12,808 nt of DNA from Cylindrotheca closterium (lineage: Eukaryota; Bacillariophyta; Bacillariophyceae; Bacillariales; Bacillariaceae). The translations under genes and the position numbers were made by a program. Shown piece by piece: positions 1 to 7,817 of the stretch. The notes under the pieces were generated by a model. The model did not search any database and was not told the origin of the DNA. It saw only the letters and a program-made list of their open reading frames with translations. The stretch is taken from the NCBI GenBank assembly GCA_933822405.4, contig CAKOGP040001781.1, forward strand, positions 1 to 12,808, given 5' to 3'. Each line of letters opens with the position of its first letter. Positions within the stretch are counted from its first letter, which is position 1.

Positions 1-3000
1 TGGGAGATGGAGCCTGGGATTGAGATGAAGAGGTGGTTGGCATCATGGTGGGTGAGCAAGCTGGAGGGCTTCCATCGGGTGATGTAGTCAACATGGGATT
101 GTTTGGTGTACATTCTTTTGGGCAACAATTACAACCGTTTGGCTGAACCAATGTATCGCATCTGGCTAGCTCAATTGGATCAGATAAAGCATTACAATCG
201 ACTGGTCTTTCTTCATCGTCGATCGCCAAGAAACAAGTCTCTTCGCACTGATCAAAGACTTCCTCGCAAGCCGAAGGCTGGGAAGAAGGCTCTGTAGGAA
301 TTATGTTCGGACTTTGCGTCAAGTGAGGGGTTGGCCTCTGAGAAGGTGCCTGTGTTGGAGCTGGAGTTGGTTTATCAGTGGGGTTTGGAGTTGGTCCTGG
401 CGTAGGGCCAGGTGTTACATCTTTGGTTGGCGTCGCTGTGGGTCTCTTTGTTTGACTTTGAGTTGGTTGAGGGGTTGGCTTTAGAGAAGGCGCCAGTGTT
501 GGATTTGGCGTTGGCTTGTTAGTTGGACCGGGGCTGGGACTCTGTGTTGGCTTCGTTGTTGTTTCATAAGTGGGTCTCTTAGTTGGATTTTGAGTTGGTT
601 GAGGGGTTGGCTTCTTAGAAGGTGCCTGTGTTGGATTTGGCGTGGGTTTGTTAGTGGGACTGGGACTGGGACTTTGTGTTGGCTTCCTTGTCGGTTCACT
701 GGTTGGTCTCTTGGTTGGATTTTGAGTTGGTTGAGGGGTTGGCTTCTTCGAAGGTGCCTGTGTTGGATTTGGCGTCGGTTTGTTAGTGGGACTGGGACTG
801 GGACTTTGTGTTGGCTTCCTTGTCGGTTCACTGGTTGGTCTCTTGGTTGGATTTTGAGTTGGTTGAGGGGTTGGCTTCTGAGATGGTGCCTGTGTTGGAT
901 TTGGTGTTGGTTTGTTAGTGGGACTAGGACTGGGACGTTGTGTCGGCTTCCTTGTTGGTTCACGAGTGGGTTGAGGTGTTGGGTTTTGAGTTGGTTGAGG
1001 GGTTGGCTTCTGAGAAGGTGCCTGTGTTGGAGCTGGAGTTGGTTTATCAGTAGGACTGGGAGTCGGATTTGGCGACGGCTTCCTTGTTGGACTTTGAGTG
1101 GGTTGAGGGGCTGGCTTCAGAGAAGGTGCCAGTGTTGGATTTTGCGTCGGTTTGTTAGTTGGATTGGGAGGTCCAGGTGTTGGATCCTTGGCTGGTGCTG
1201 GTTTGGGTCTCTTAGTTGGATTTTGAGTTGGTTGAGGGGTTGGCTTCGGAGAAGGTCCCTTTGTTGGAGCTGGGGTTGGTCTATCAGTAGGACTGGGAGT
1301 CGGACTTGGCGACGGCTTTCTTGTTGGCTTTTGAGTCGGATGAGTGGTTGGCTTCTGAGAAGGTGCCTGTGTTGGAGCTGGAGTTGGTTTATCAGTGGGA
1401 CCGGGACTGGGACTTTGTGTCGGCTTACTTGTTGGTTCACGAGTGGGTCTCTTGGTTGGATTTTGAGTTGGTTGTGGGGTTGGCTTCTGAGAAGGTGCCT
1501 GTGTTGGATTTGGCGTTGGTTTGTTAGTGGGGCTGGGACTTGGTCTTTGTGTCGGCTTCCTTGTTGGTTCACGAGTCGGTCCAGGTGTTGGATTTTGAGT
1601 TGGTTGAGGGGTTGGCTTCAGAGAAGGTGCCTGTGTTGGAGCTGGAGTTGGTTTATCAGTAGGACTGGGAGTCGGATTTGGCGACGGCTTCCTTGTTGGA
1701 CTTTGAGTCGGTTGAGGGGTTGGCTTCTGAGAAGGTGCCAGTGTTGGATTTTGCGTCGGTTTGTTAGTGGGACTGGGACTGGGACTTTGTGTCGGCTTCC
1801 TTGTTGGTTCACGAGTGGGTCCAGGTGTTGGATTCTGAGAAGGTGCCAGTGTTGGAGCTGGAGTTGGTTTATCGGTGGGGTTTGGAGTGGGTTCTGCAGT
1901 TTGTCCTGTTGTAGGAGGGTTGGTTGGGCGCCTCTGTCCTGGTGCATATCCCCATGGTGTTGGTCCAGAGGTAGGTGCTTCTGTAGATGGATTTGTTGGA
2001 CGTCTCTGTCCTGGTGCATATCCCCATGGTGTTGGTCCAGAGGTAGGTGCTTCTGTAGATGGATTTGTTGGACGTCTCTGTCCTGGTGCATATCCCCATG
2101 GTGTTGGTCCAGAGGTAGGTGCTTCTGTTGATGGATTTGTTGGACGTCTCTGTCCTGGTGCGTATCCCCATGGTGTTGGTCCAGAGGTAGGTGCTTCTGT
2201 AGTTGGAGGACTTGTTGGACGCCTCTGTCCTGGTACATTTCCTAATGGTGTTGGTCCAGAGGTAGGTGCTTCTGCAGTTGGAGGACTTGTTGGACGTCTC
2301 TGTCCTGGTGCATATCCCCATGGTGTTGGTCCAGAGGTAGGTGCTTCTGCAGTTGGAGGACTTGTTGGACGCCTCTGTCCTGGTACATTTCCTAATGATG
2401 TTGGTCCAGAGGTAGGTGCTTCTGTAGTTGGAGGACTTGTTGGACGTCTCTGTCCTGGTGCATATCCCCATGGTGTTGGTCCAGAGGTAGGTGCTTCTGC
2501 AGTTGGATGATTTACTGGAGGAGTTGTCTCTGTGGAGGGAACAGGAGGTGATCTTTGATTTCCAGTAGGACTCTCTGTCAGCTCACCTGGTGGACGTCTG
2601 GGGCCACCAGTGGGCCGTGGAGATCCTTTTCTTTCTGAAGGTGCTTTGGAAGAAGGACTTTTTGTCGCCAATTCATCATAGTTTCTATCTGTTGGCTGCA
2701 GGGTTGGGGCGCCATCTCTCCACCACTGAGTTGGGCTCTCTGTAGGATTGTATGTTGGCTTTCTTGTTGGTCCTTGACTGGGCTGCTTTGCAGAATTGGC
2801 GGATGGTTCTGGTGCCAATCTGCTTGTTGGAATGGGAGTTGGGCCAGGTGTTGGCCTTGGGCTTGCCTTGGGTGTACGTTCTGGAGAAGGTCTTGTCCAG
2901 GGTGTTGAACTAGCTGAAGGAACTCGTAGTCCTGGCATGAAACCAGCAATGGGTGCTGCTGATGGCGCTTTTGTTGGGGTACAAGTGATCGTTCTCGAAC

Positions 3001-5308
3001 TCTTCGAAGAACCTGGAGGCTTCTGTCTTGCAGGAAAGAAAACGCCACCATCAGTATCTGAATCTTCTGGCTCTTCTGAATCGCCTGGACATGTACATGA
3101 GCATCCCGTGGGATCCTCATCATAAAGCACTCTGCCGAGATTGTGAGGAGATTTGTTTTGCTCGTCTTCAGCAGCTTCATTTTTGAGAAACCGATTTCTG
3201 CGTCTGCTGCTTGAACTCCTATTATCTCCCCTTCGATAGTACGTCGTACCTGCTCTCTTTCGACTAGTGTCTGTGTATCCGTACCCGACGCCTCGTCGGC
3301 TTCTGTGGCCAACTCTTGTTGTGTATTTGGTCCCAGATACCCTCTTGCTAGTTTCAGTGTAGCTGTATCCAATATCGCTTCCAGTCTTGTATCCAGTTTG
3401 ATAATTGACTCTGCTTCCGTATCGTGTTCCGGCTCGCTTCTTACTGGTTTCAGTGTATCGATATTCGGTTCCAACCCTGTAGTTGTAGTTGGTTTTGGCC
3501 TTGGCTTTGTAGTTTTTTTTTACCTTCGTTTTGTAGTTGGTTTTCACTTTTTGAGTTCGGTTCTGGACCCGCACCTTGTTGGTAGTACGAACCTTAACGC
3601 GCTGCCCGTTGCTCACTCGGACCTTCTGCTGCCCGTTGCTCACTCGGACCTTTTGCTGCGTGCGGACCTTGACTTTGGTTCGGTTCTTGACTCGGACCTT
3701 CTGTTGTGTGCGCACTTTAACGGTGTCCTGTGTCTTGGTTCTCACTTTTTGCTTTGTCCTTACGCGAATCTTCTGTTGAGTACGGATTTTGACCTTGTAT
3801 TTTGTCCCCTCATCTGAAGATGCCTCATTGTAGCGTCTACTTGGACTCGAAGGCTCCGATCCCCTCCTCACGTAGCTCTTTTCCGTTGTCTCGTCATCAT
3901 CGCATACGCACAAGCAGCCACGCTCATCAGTGTAAACATCAACGGCACTCCCGTGCATACCACCAAATCCATCCACGAGTTCACGACCAGTAACTTGTTG
4001 CTCATCTTCAGAGGCTTCACTTTCAAGGAACCGACTTCTATTGCGTTGCCGACTAGAGTTGGATGACCCGCGTTGACTGCTTGAACTGCTATCATCTCTC
4101 CTTTGATAGTACGTCGTACCTGCTCTCTTTCGACTAGTGTCTGTGTATCCGTATCCAACGCCTCGTCCGCTTCTGTGGCCAACTCTAGTGGTGTATTTGG
4201 TCCCAGATGCCCTCTTGCTAGTTTCAGTGTAGCGGTATCCAATATCGCTTCCAGTCTTGTATCCAGTTTGATAATTGACTCTGCTTCCGTATCGTGTTCC
4301 GGCTCGCTTCTTACTGGTTTCAGTGTATCGATATTCGGTTCCAACCTTGTAGTTGTAGTTGGTTTTGACCTTGGCTTTGTAGTTGGTTTTCACTTTTTGA
4401 GTTCCGTTCTGGACCCGCACCTTGCTGGTAGTACGAACCTTGACGCGCTGCCCGTTGCTGATTCGGACCTTCTGCTGCCCGTTGCTCACTCGGACCTTTT
4501 GCTGTGTACGGACCTTGACTTTGGTTCGGTTCTTGACTCGGATCTTCTGTTGTGTGCGAACCTTCACCTTGGTCCTGCTCTGGATGTTTTCGCTGGCTCG
4601 AGCATTCGAATCTTCGTCTTCAGAATACGAAGATTCCGAATAGTCGTATGGGTAGTCTCTTGAGGTCTGAATCTCATAATATTCATCTTGCTCTGGGTCG
4701 TAGTCGTAATCGGAGTTGCCATCCACGCTGCTTTCGCTGTTGAGAGGAACAAGAGTGGTTCGCGCAATACTTGCACTCGCTTTTGAGGGCTGACGTGATT
4801 GGGGAGCTAGGGAGGGCTTCGGATTACAATCGTACTCTTCTTGTTCTGCGAGAACGGTTCTCGGTCCAGCAAGTCTCTTGTCGCCTTTGCTTCCAAATAC
4901 TGGTCGGCTTTCCCGTTCCATGAAAGCTTTTTCCTCGGCATTGCCTCCTCTTGGACTAGTAGCCATTCGTCTTCTTGCCGCAAAAGTCTTACTTGGAAAG
5001 ACAAATTTACTGTTTCTTTCGAGCAGTGCTGTATCGGTGTCTAAATTTTCGTACATCTTCCTTCTAGTATCATCATTCGGTTCTGTTGCGCTAATGTTCG
5101 ATTTCAAAACGTTCAGCGTAACGTTTGATTTCTCTTGATATACTGAGCGAATGTCTCGGAGCCCAAGCTGAAGTAACTTGAGGAAATCATTGCTACTCGA
5201 GTGTAGAGCATCAAATCCAAAGATGTTGGTAACAGATCCAATTGCAAGCATCAAGATTGATGTGCAAATAAAGACCGCTCTCCTAGAGCTTTTCATCTCT
5301 ACGGTCAT
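1..5308 (-). CDS. Giant secreted modular repeat protein, C-terminus outside window
   Basis: A single open frame of at least 1769 codons starts at ATG 5308 and is still open at the left edge. A second in-frame ATG lies at 5296 (Met5). Order of parts: signal peptide or signal anchor (RR at 9-10, hydrophobic 11-26); sequons N62 and N71; basic site ARRRM at 111-115; acidic Asp/Tyr block about 197-235; basic module 1 about 245-445; CxCxC 465-469; basic module 2 about 501-715; CxCxC 736-740; Pro/Ser/Thr linker from about 777; 24/25-residue repeats about 937-1137; xPTx tetrad array to about 1670; ten Cys between 1681 and 1751. No intron is needed. I recognise no enzymatic domain or named family. The composition (polycationic, Tyr-rich, mucin-like PT, Cys) suggests a secreted cell-wall, silica-matrix or adhesive protein of a diatom; that role is inference. 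The two modules are a recent internal duplication. The coding strand has an A9 tract at 3512-3520. Frame and secretion are well supported; function is not. Confidence 0.85.
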   Translation of the reverse strand, partial: MTVEMKSSRRAVFICTSILMLAIGSVTNIFGFDALHSSSNDFLKLLQLGLRDIRSVYQEKSNVTLNVLKSNISATEPNDDTRRKMYENLDTDTALLERNSKFVFPSKTFAARRRMATSPRGGNAEEKAFMERESRPVFGSKGDKRLAGPRTVLAEQEEYDCNPKPSLAPQSRQPSKASASIARTTLVPLNSESSVDGNSDYDYDPEQDEYYEIQTSRDYPYDYSESSYSEDEDSNARASENIQSRTKVKVRTQQKIRVKNRTKVKVRTQQKVRVSNGQQKVRISNGQRVKVRTTSKVRVQNGTQKVKTNYKAKVKTNYNYKVGTEYRYTETSKKRAGTRYGSRVNYQTGYKTGSDIGYRYTETSKRASGTKYTTRVGHRSGRGVGYGYTDTSRKRAGTTYYQRRDDSSSSSQRGSSNSSRQRNRSRFLESEASEDEQQVTGRELVDGFGGMHGSAVDVYTDERGCLCVCDDDETTEKSYVRRGSEPSSPSRRYNEASSDEGTKYKVKIRTQQKIRVRTKQKVRTKTQDTVKVRTQQKVRVKNRTKVKVRTQQKVRVSNGQQKVRVSNGQRVKVRTTNKVRVQNRTQKVKTNYKTKVKKNYKAKAKTNYNYRVGTEYRYTETSKKRAGTRYGSRVNYQTGYKTGSDIGYSYTETSKRVSGTKYTTRVGHRSRRGVGYGYTDTSRKRAGTTYYRRGDNRSSSSRRRNRFLKNEAAEDEQNKSPHNLGRVLYDEDPTGCSCTCPGDSEEPEDSDTDGGVFFPARQKPPGSSKSSRTITCTPTKAPSAAPIAGFMPGLRVPSASSTPWTRPSPERTPKASPRPTPGPTPIPTSRLAPEPSANSAKQPSQGPTRKPTYNPTESPTQWWRDGAPTLQPTDRNYDELATKSPSSKAPSERKGSPRPTGGPRRPPGELTESPTGNQRSPPVPSTETTPPVNHPTAEAPTSGPTPWGYAPGQRRPTSPPTTEAPTSGPTSLGNVPGQRRPTSPPTAEAPTSGPTPWGYAPGQRRPTSPPTAEAPTSGPTPLGNVPGQRRPTSPPTTEAPTSGPTPWGYAPGQRRPTNPSTEAPTSGPTPWGYAPGQRRPTNPSTEAPTSGPTPWGYAPGQRRPTNPSTEAPTSGPTPWGYAPGQRRPTNPPTTGQTAEPTPNPTDKPTPAPTLAPSQNPTPGPTREPTRKPTQSPSPSPTNKPTQNPTLAPSQKPTPQPTQSPTRKPSPNPTPSPTDKPTPAPTQAPSLKPTPQPTQNPTPGPTREPTRKPTQRPSPSPTNKPTPNPTQAPSQKPTPQPTQNPTKRPTREPTSKPTQSPSPGPTDKPTPAPTQAPSQKPTTHPTQKPTRKPSPSPTPSPTDRPTPAPTKGPSPKPTPQPTQNPTKRPKPAPAKDPTPGPPNPTNKPTQNPTLAPSLKPAPQPTQSPTRKPSPNPTPSPTDKPTPAPTQAPSQKPTPQPTQNPTPQPTREPTRKPTQRPSPSPTNKPTPNPTQAPSQKPTPQPTQNPTKRPTSEPTRKPTQSPSPSPTNKPTPNPTQAPSKKPTPQPTQNPTKRPTSEPTRKPTQSPSPSPTNKPTPNPTQAPSKKPTPQPTQNPTKRPTYETTTKPTQSPSPGPTNKPTPNPTLAPSLKPTPQPTQSQTKRPTATPTKDVTPGPTPGPTPNPTDKPTPAPTQAPSQRPTPHLTQSPNIIPTEPSSQPSACEEVFDQCEETCFLAIDDEERPVDCNALSDPIELARCDTLVQPNGCNCCPKECTPNNPMLTTSPDGSPPACSPTMMPTTSSSQSQAPSP
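50..270 (-). other. Cys-rich domain of the giant protein
   Basis: In the giant protein's frame this stretch encodes ten cysteines at residues 1681, 1688, 1692, 1705, 1717, 1726, 1728, 1729, 1733 and 1751, in an otherwise acidic, non-repetitive sequence. It contains the motif NGCNCCPKEC. It follows the PT array directly and is followed by another Pro/Ser/Thr stretch that reaches the window edge. Dense cysteines in a secreted protein suggest a small disulfide-bonded domain or an intermolecular cross-link point. I do not recognise the family. Pleuralin-type Pro/Ser/Cys/Asp domains of diatom girdle proteins are a loose compositional parallel only. Confidence 0.7.
330..1886 (-). repeat. xPTx tetrad array, units of 132 and 108 bp
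   Basis: The coding strand gives Pro-Thr tetrads such as KPTP, QPTQ, NPTK, RPTS and APSQ. They are organised in higher-order units marked by the forward anchor agttgg/agtcgg/agtggg at 461, 593, 725, 857, 989, 1097, 1226, 1334, 1466, 1598 and 1706. Spacings are 132 bp (44 residues, 11 tetrads) or 108 bp (36 residues, 9 tetrads), with one of 129 bp. All keep the reading frame. Such PT arrays are typically extended and O-glycosylated in secreted proteins; that is general knowledge, not visible here. Confidence 0.92.
1887..2514 (-). repeat. Eight tandem 72/75-bp repeats (24/25 residues)
   Basis: The forward anchor gttggtccag recurs at 1959, 2031, 2103, 2175, 2250, 2325, 2400 and 2475, giving periods of 72,72,72,75,75,75,75 bp. 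The protein unit is SGPTPWGYAPGQRRP followed by TSPPT[AT]EAPT (25 residues) or TNPSTEAPT (24 residues). A variant core, GPT[PS]LGNVPG, replaces GPTPWGYAPG in two of the four upstream (protein N-terminal) units, alternating with the Trp/Tyr form. The other units carry the Trp/Tyr form. Copies are nearly identical at DNA level, so the array expanded recently. Confidence 0.92.
3160..3806 (-). repeat. Basic Val/Lys/Arg + Tyr module, copy 2
   Basis: This encodes residues about 501-715 of the giant protein. First comes an alternating cation/valine stretch (KVRTQQKVRVKNRTKVKVRT and variants), then three copies of YxYT[ED]TS[KR]..GTxY, then an Arg/Ser linker and FLKNEAAEDEQ. The block is a copy of 4030-4582 at an offset of 870 bp through the Tyr part and 846 bp through the earlier part. 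The difference is a 24-bp insertion here that adds eight Lys/Tyr/Asn-rich residues. It also has an extra N-terminal run, KIRTQQKIRVRTKQKVRT. Confidence 0.9.
4030..4582 (-). repeat. Basic Val/Lys/Arg + Tyr module, copy 1
   Basis: This is the first copy (residues about 243-427), with the same order of parts as 3160-3806. Comparing 4201-4380 with 3331-3510 by eye I count about four mismatches in 180 positions, roughly 98% identity. That indicates a recent duplication or gene conversion. The module is very strongly basic and follows immediately after an acidic Asp/Glu/Tyr block. Confidence 0.9.
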
Positions 5309-6143
5309 CGTTCTAAGACCTTCTACGAATGATTAATTCACAAACGACGCGAGAGGTATGGTCAATTGGTCTTGAATCGATGTCTATGTTGCTTTGCAGC
5401 TTGTTGGAATTTATCTGTCGCGTATCTTCGAGTTTTTTGATTATCGATCTGGTTTCCATTCGGCCGTTGTGTTGTTGACCAGTAGATAATAAAAGTAAGT
5501 AGATGCAATTGACATTGAGACAAACAATCTGCAACGGCCGCACATTTAACGAGAAATGTATCATTTTATCGCAGTGAAGCGAAAGGTGCACATTTCGCAT
5601 CGCTAATAGAATAATTCCGAATATATTTTTATTCATCACATATGTATTTGCGCTATGCTGGCCTGCGCACGGAACTAAGAACAATATTTAGAATTGGAGG
5701 TTTGGAATTTGGCGAATAGATTTATTTGACGGATAGGCACAGTCCAGTAATTTCAAATTCATAATACTTCACGGGTACTGTAGGATGCCGAGCTTGATGT
5801 GATGGTTCGTCAGAATGAGCATCATCGAAAAACTAACAGAACAAAGGCTGATAGCCCCAGAAGCACTCCTCGCCCCTACTTTTGACAACAAATATGTATA
5901 CTTTTTCTTCGACGAGGCGACTAGGACCTACTATCGGATTGTTTTATATTGGTGTAGGATGGTCGTATCATGATACTAGAAAATATCTTTAATTGGTGAT
6001 TCTACACGTCAATACCAGTATGGATATCTACTGAACTATGTACAAGACGTTTAAACTTTTACTAGTCATCCCATAGTTCCCCCTTATTTCTAAATGTGCG
6101 GCTGTTGAGCGATACGAACAAGCAAATTATTTTTGAAATCTCC
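5309..6143. other. Intergenic, no gene seen
   Basis: This is the 5' flank of the giant gene and the 3' flank of the 530-aa membrane protein gene. It is AT-rich with no convincing coding frame. A 123-codon minus-strand frame (5684-5313) has no ATG at its start and shows no secretory or domain features. TATA-like AT runs occur near 5619-5630, but I cannot tie them to a start site. I see no tRNA, repeat or mobile element. Confidence 0.6.
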
Positions 6144-7817
6144 TCATATTGGGTGTGAAAGCATCTCCTCGATTTCATCCATCGAGTACTGCGGTGTACT
6201 TTCTATATCAAGATCTGTTTGTGCTTCCGTGGATTCTCCAGCAACTTCCAAGTCTTCCGCATATATCGATAGATGTGGATCCTTCAAACAGTCATCCTCG
6301 TCCGAGTCCTCCAGGAACGCGTCGTACTTCGACATGGAATTGGCTATTCTTCTACTCTCCGAAGGTGCAGAAGCTGGTTCCTCTTCAAGTTCCCTCTTCC
6401 AGGTTTCTCTTGATATTGCAACAGAGCTCCATGATGTGGGGCTCTCCGAATCCATCAGACTGGCACGCGGGGACAGGTTAACCCCCTCTGATTTGTTTAT
6501 CATAGATGAGTTCCGTTGCACTTCTTGCAGCAACAACGCCGCTCTACGTGGAAGCTTTGGTGGGATCCTTGGTGACACCTTTGGAGGTGTTGCATGGGAG
6601 CGTATCGATTCCGTAGCAAACGATTCACCTGTAAACGTTTCACCCGCGACTGTCGATCCTCCGCCTTCGTCGAGCTTTGATGTTGGCTTTGTGTCAGCGA
6701 TGTAGCCACCCCCAGGTAATCTTTGGCGTTTATACAAGAATATTCCAGCTGCTAGCATGGTGCACCCTGCGATTGCTGATGCAAGAACGGCGGCACTGCC
6801 ACTTCCGCCATCCAGTCGCGATGCACTTGGAAGATTCTCGAATTCAACACCAACGAGACTTGACTTGAAGATATTTCCTGTGGGAAGCAAAGTTTGGATT
6901 GCTGAAATGAATAAATCTTGATCTTGTTGAGTGCTTAGCATGCCAGCACGTGCAGTGTCCAAAGCCTGAAGACTCGGCACGTCCGACCCTCGGCGAAAAC
7001 AAGCCCTGGATTCATACTCTGCAAATACAACTGGAGACTGGAAATTAAGGTCGCCTGTGATGCTTGTGACACCAGTCATCATTACTGTGTTCGATCCACT
7101 AAACTGACTTGTCAAATACTCTGAAATATATCGTTCCACCACTACTGCAAGATCTCTGTAGTCGTCTGGGGATGGGATGTCGCCAGCAGTAATTTCTAGA
7201 GTGTACTCAATAGCATATGAGCTCAGTAGACTATCAACGTCGCATTCAATTGTGTTTGGAGGCCTTGTAGGTGACCCAACTGGTGGTCTGTCTCCTGCAA
7301 ACAGTGCAAAATAATTATTGTCAGAAGTAGAATTTAATTTCTCTTTTCAGTGTACAGGTATGTTTCAAGTCGTACCTCCGTCATCACTACTCGCTACGGG
7401 GCGATTGGAACTTGGGGGAGGAGTTGTTGGACGGTTAGTTGGACTCGGATGAGGTGGCTGGACTGGATGCGATGGTTGGGTTGGTGTGTGACCTCCTCCT
7501 GACTGTTGCGGTGGGCTGTGATACCCTCCTTTTCCAGATGACTTCTTTGAACTTTTCGATGATGAGCTCTTCTTTGAACTTTTACCACTCCTGTAGCCCT
7601 TTCCATAGTGGGAGGCGTAAACAACAGTGTCTGAAGCCTTCTTTTGACTCGAAGAAAAATGGATTGGGTAACTATCTTTCCATCTATCGGTTCCATGATG
7701 CTCTCGCATTCCGCGGCCAATATGGTTTGGTAAAGCACTGACGTCTAAGAGACTAGATGCATTGTGTATCGGCGAAAGCACTATAAGCAGTGCGAGAAAG
7801 CAGTGTATTTTCTCCAT
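6144..7817 (-). CDS. Type I membrane protein, SAP-like, with Ser/Lys-rich lumenal region (530 aa)
   Basis: Exon 1 is 7817-7376, the intron 7375-7295 (phase 1) and exon 2 7294-6144, together 531 codons with stop. ATG 7817 has context ACCATGG; the longer frame upstream to 7826 would begin with TTG. Parts: signal peptide 1-20; Ser/Lys cluster about 73-98 with repeated KSSKK, silaffin-like; Pro-rich spacer 101-160; membrane-proximal domain about 165-298 with SPVVFA (234-239) and PTGNIFK (285-291); transmembrane helix about 313-334 followed by KRQR; cytosolic tail about 195 aa with TVAGETFT (362-369), a PxxP-rich basic stretch (384-398) and acidic Ser-rich end. It shares VVFA, GNIFK and TV.GET.T with the gene at 8622-10582, so the two are divergent tandem paralogues. 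The layout matches diatom silicalemma-associated proteins (SAPs) as I recall them. Silica-vesicle membrane location is inference. No RXL cleavage site is seen after the signal peptide, unlike its paralogue. Confidence 0.82.
7295..7375 (-). other. Intron, 81 nt
   Basis: The donor is GTACGA after GACGGAG and the acceptor is TTTGCAG before GAGACAG. Splicing is phase 1 and restores Asp-Asp-Gly-Gly-Asp-Arg-Pro-Pro. Without splicing the frame stops within four codons of the donor. The intron sits between the low-complexity lumenal region and the conserved domain, as in the paralogue. Confidence 0.82.

Noticed and set aside
590..2131. A 513-codon plus-strand frame rich in Trp, Leu, Arg and Cys across the repeats.
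   Set aside because: It is the exact codon-aligned antisense of the PT repeats. Pro, Thr, Gln and Asn codons read backwards give Trp, Cys, Leu and Ile without stops, so its length is a by-product of the repeats.
481..2471. Other long minus- and plus-strand frames in the repeats (Gln/His-rich, CTRTE...-rich and VGPEVGAS-rich).
   Set aside because: Repeats with unit lengths divisible by 3 keep every frame open once one copy lacks stops. Only the PT frame joins in register to the signal peptide upstream and the Cys-rich domain downstream.
1..2514. A CRISPR array or satellite DNA reading of the regular repeats.
   Set aside because: There are no unique spacers between identical repeats, and the units stay in one reading frame with coding-type substitutions. 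They are coding repeats of one protein.
2578..4344. Two minus-strand frames starting MEPNIDTLK (3474-2578 and 4344-3868), which look like paralogous 298- and 158-residue proteins.
   Set aside because: They are out of frame with the continuous giant reading frame. They resemble each other only because the underlying DNA block is duplicated, and they lose all protein-like pattern where they enter the PT region.
5313..5684. A 123-codon minus-strand frame just upstream of the giant gene's ATG, considered as an extra exon or separate gene.
   Set aside because: It starts at TTG, not ATG, has no recognisable features and ends in a stop just before 5308. The ATG at 5308 already gives a clear signal peptide.
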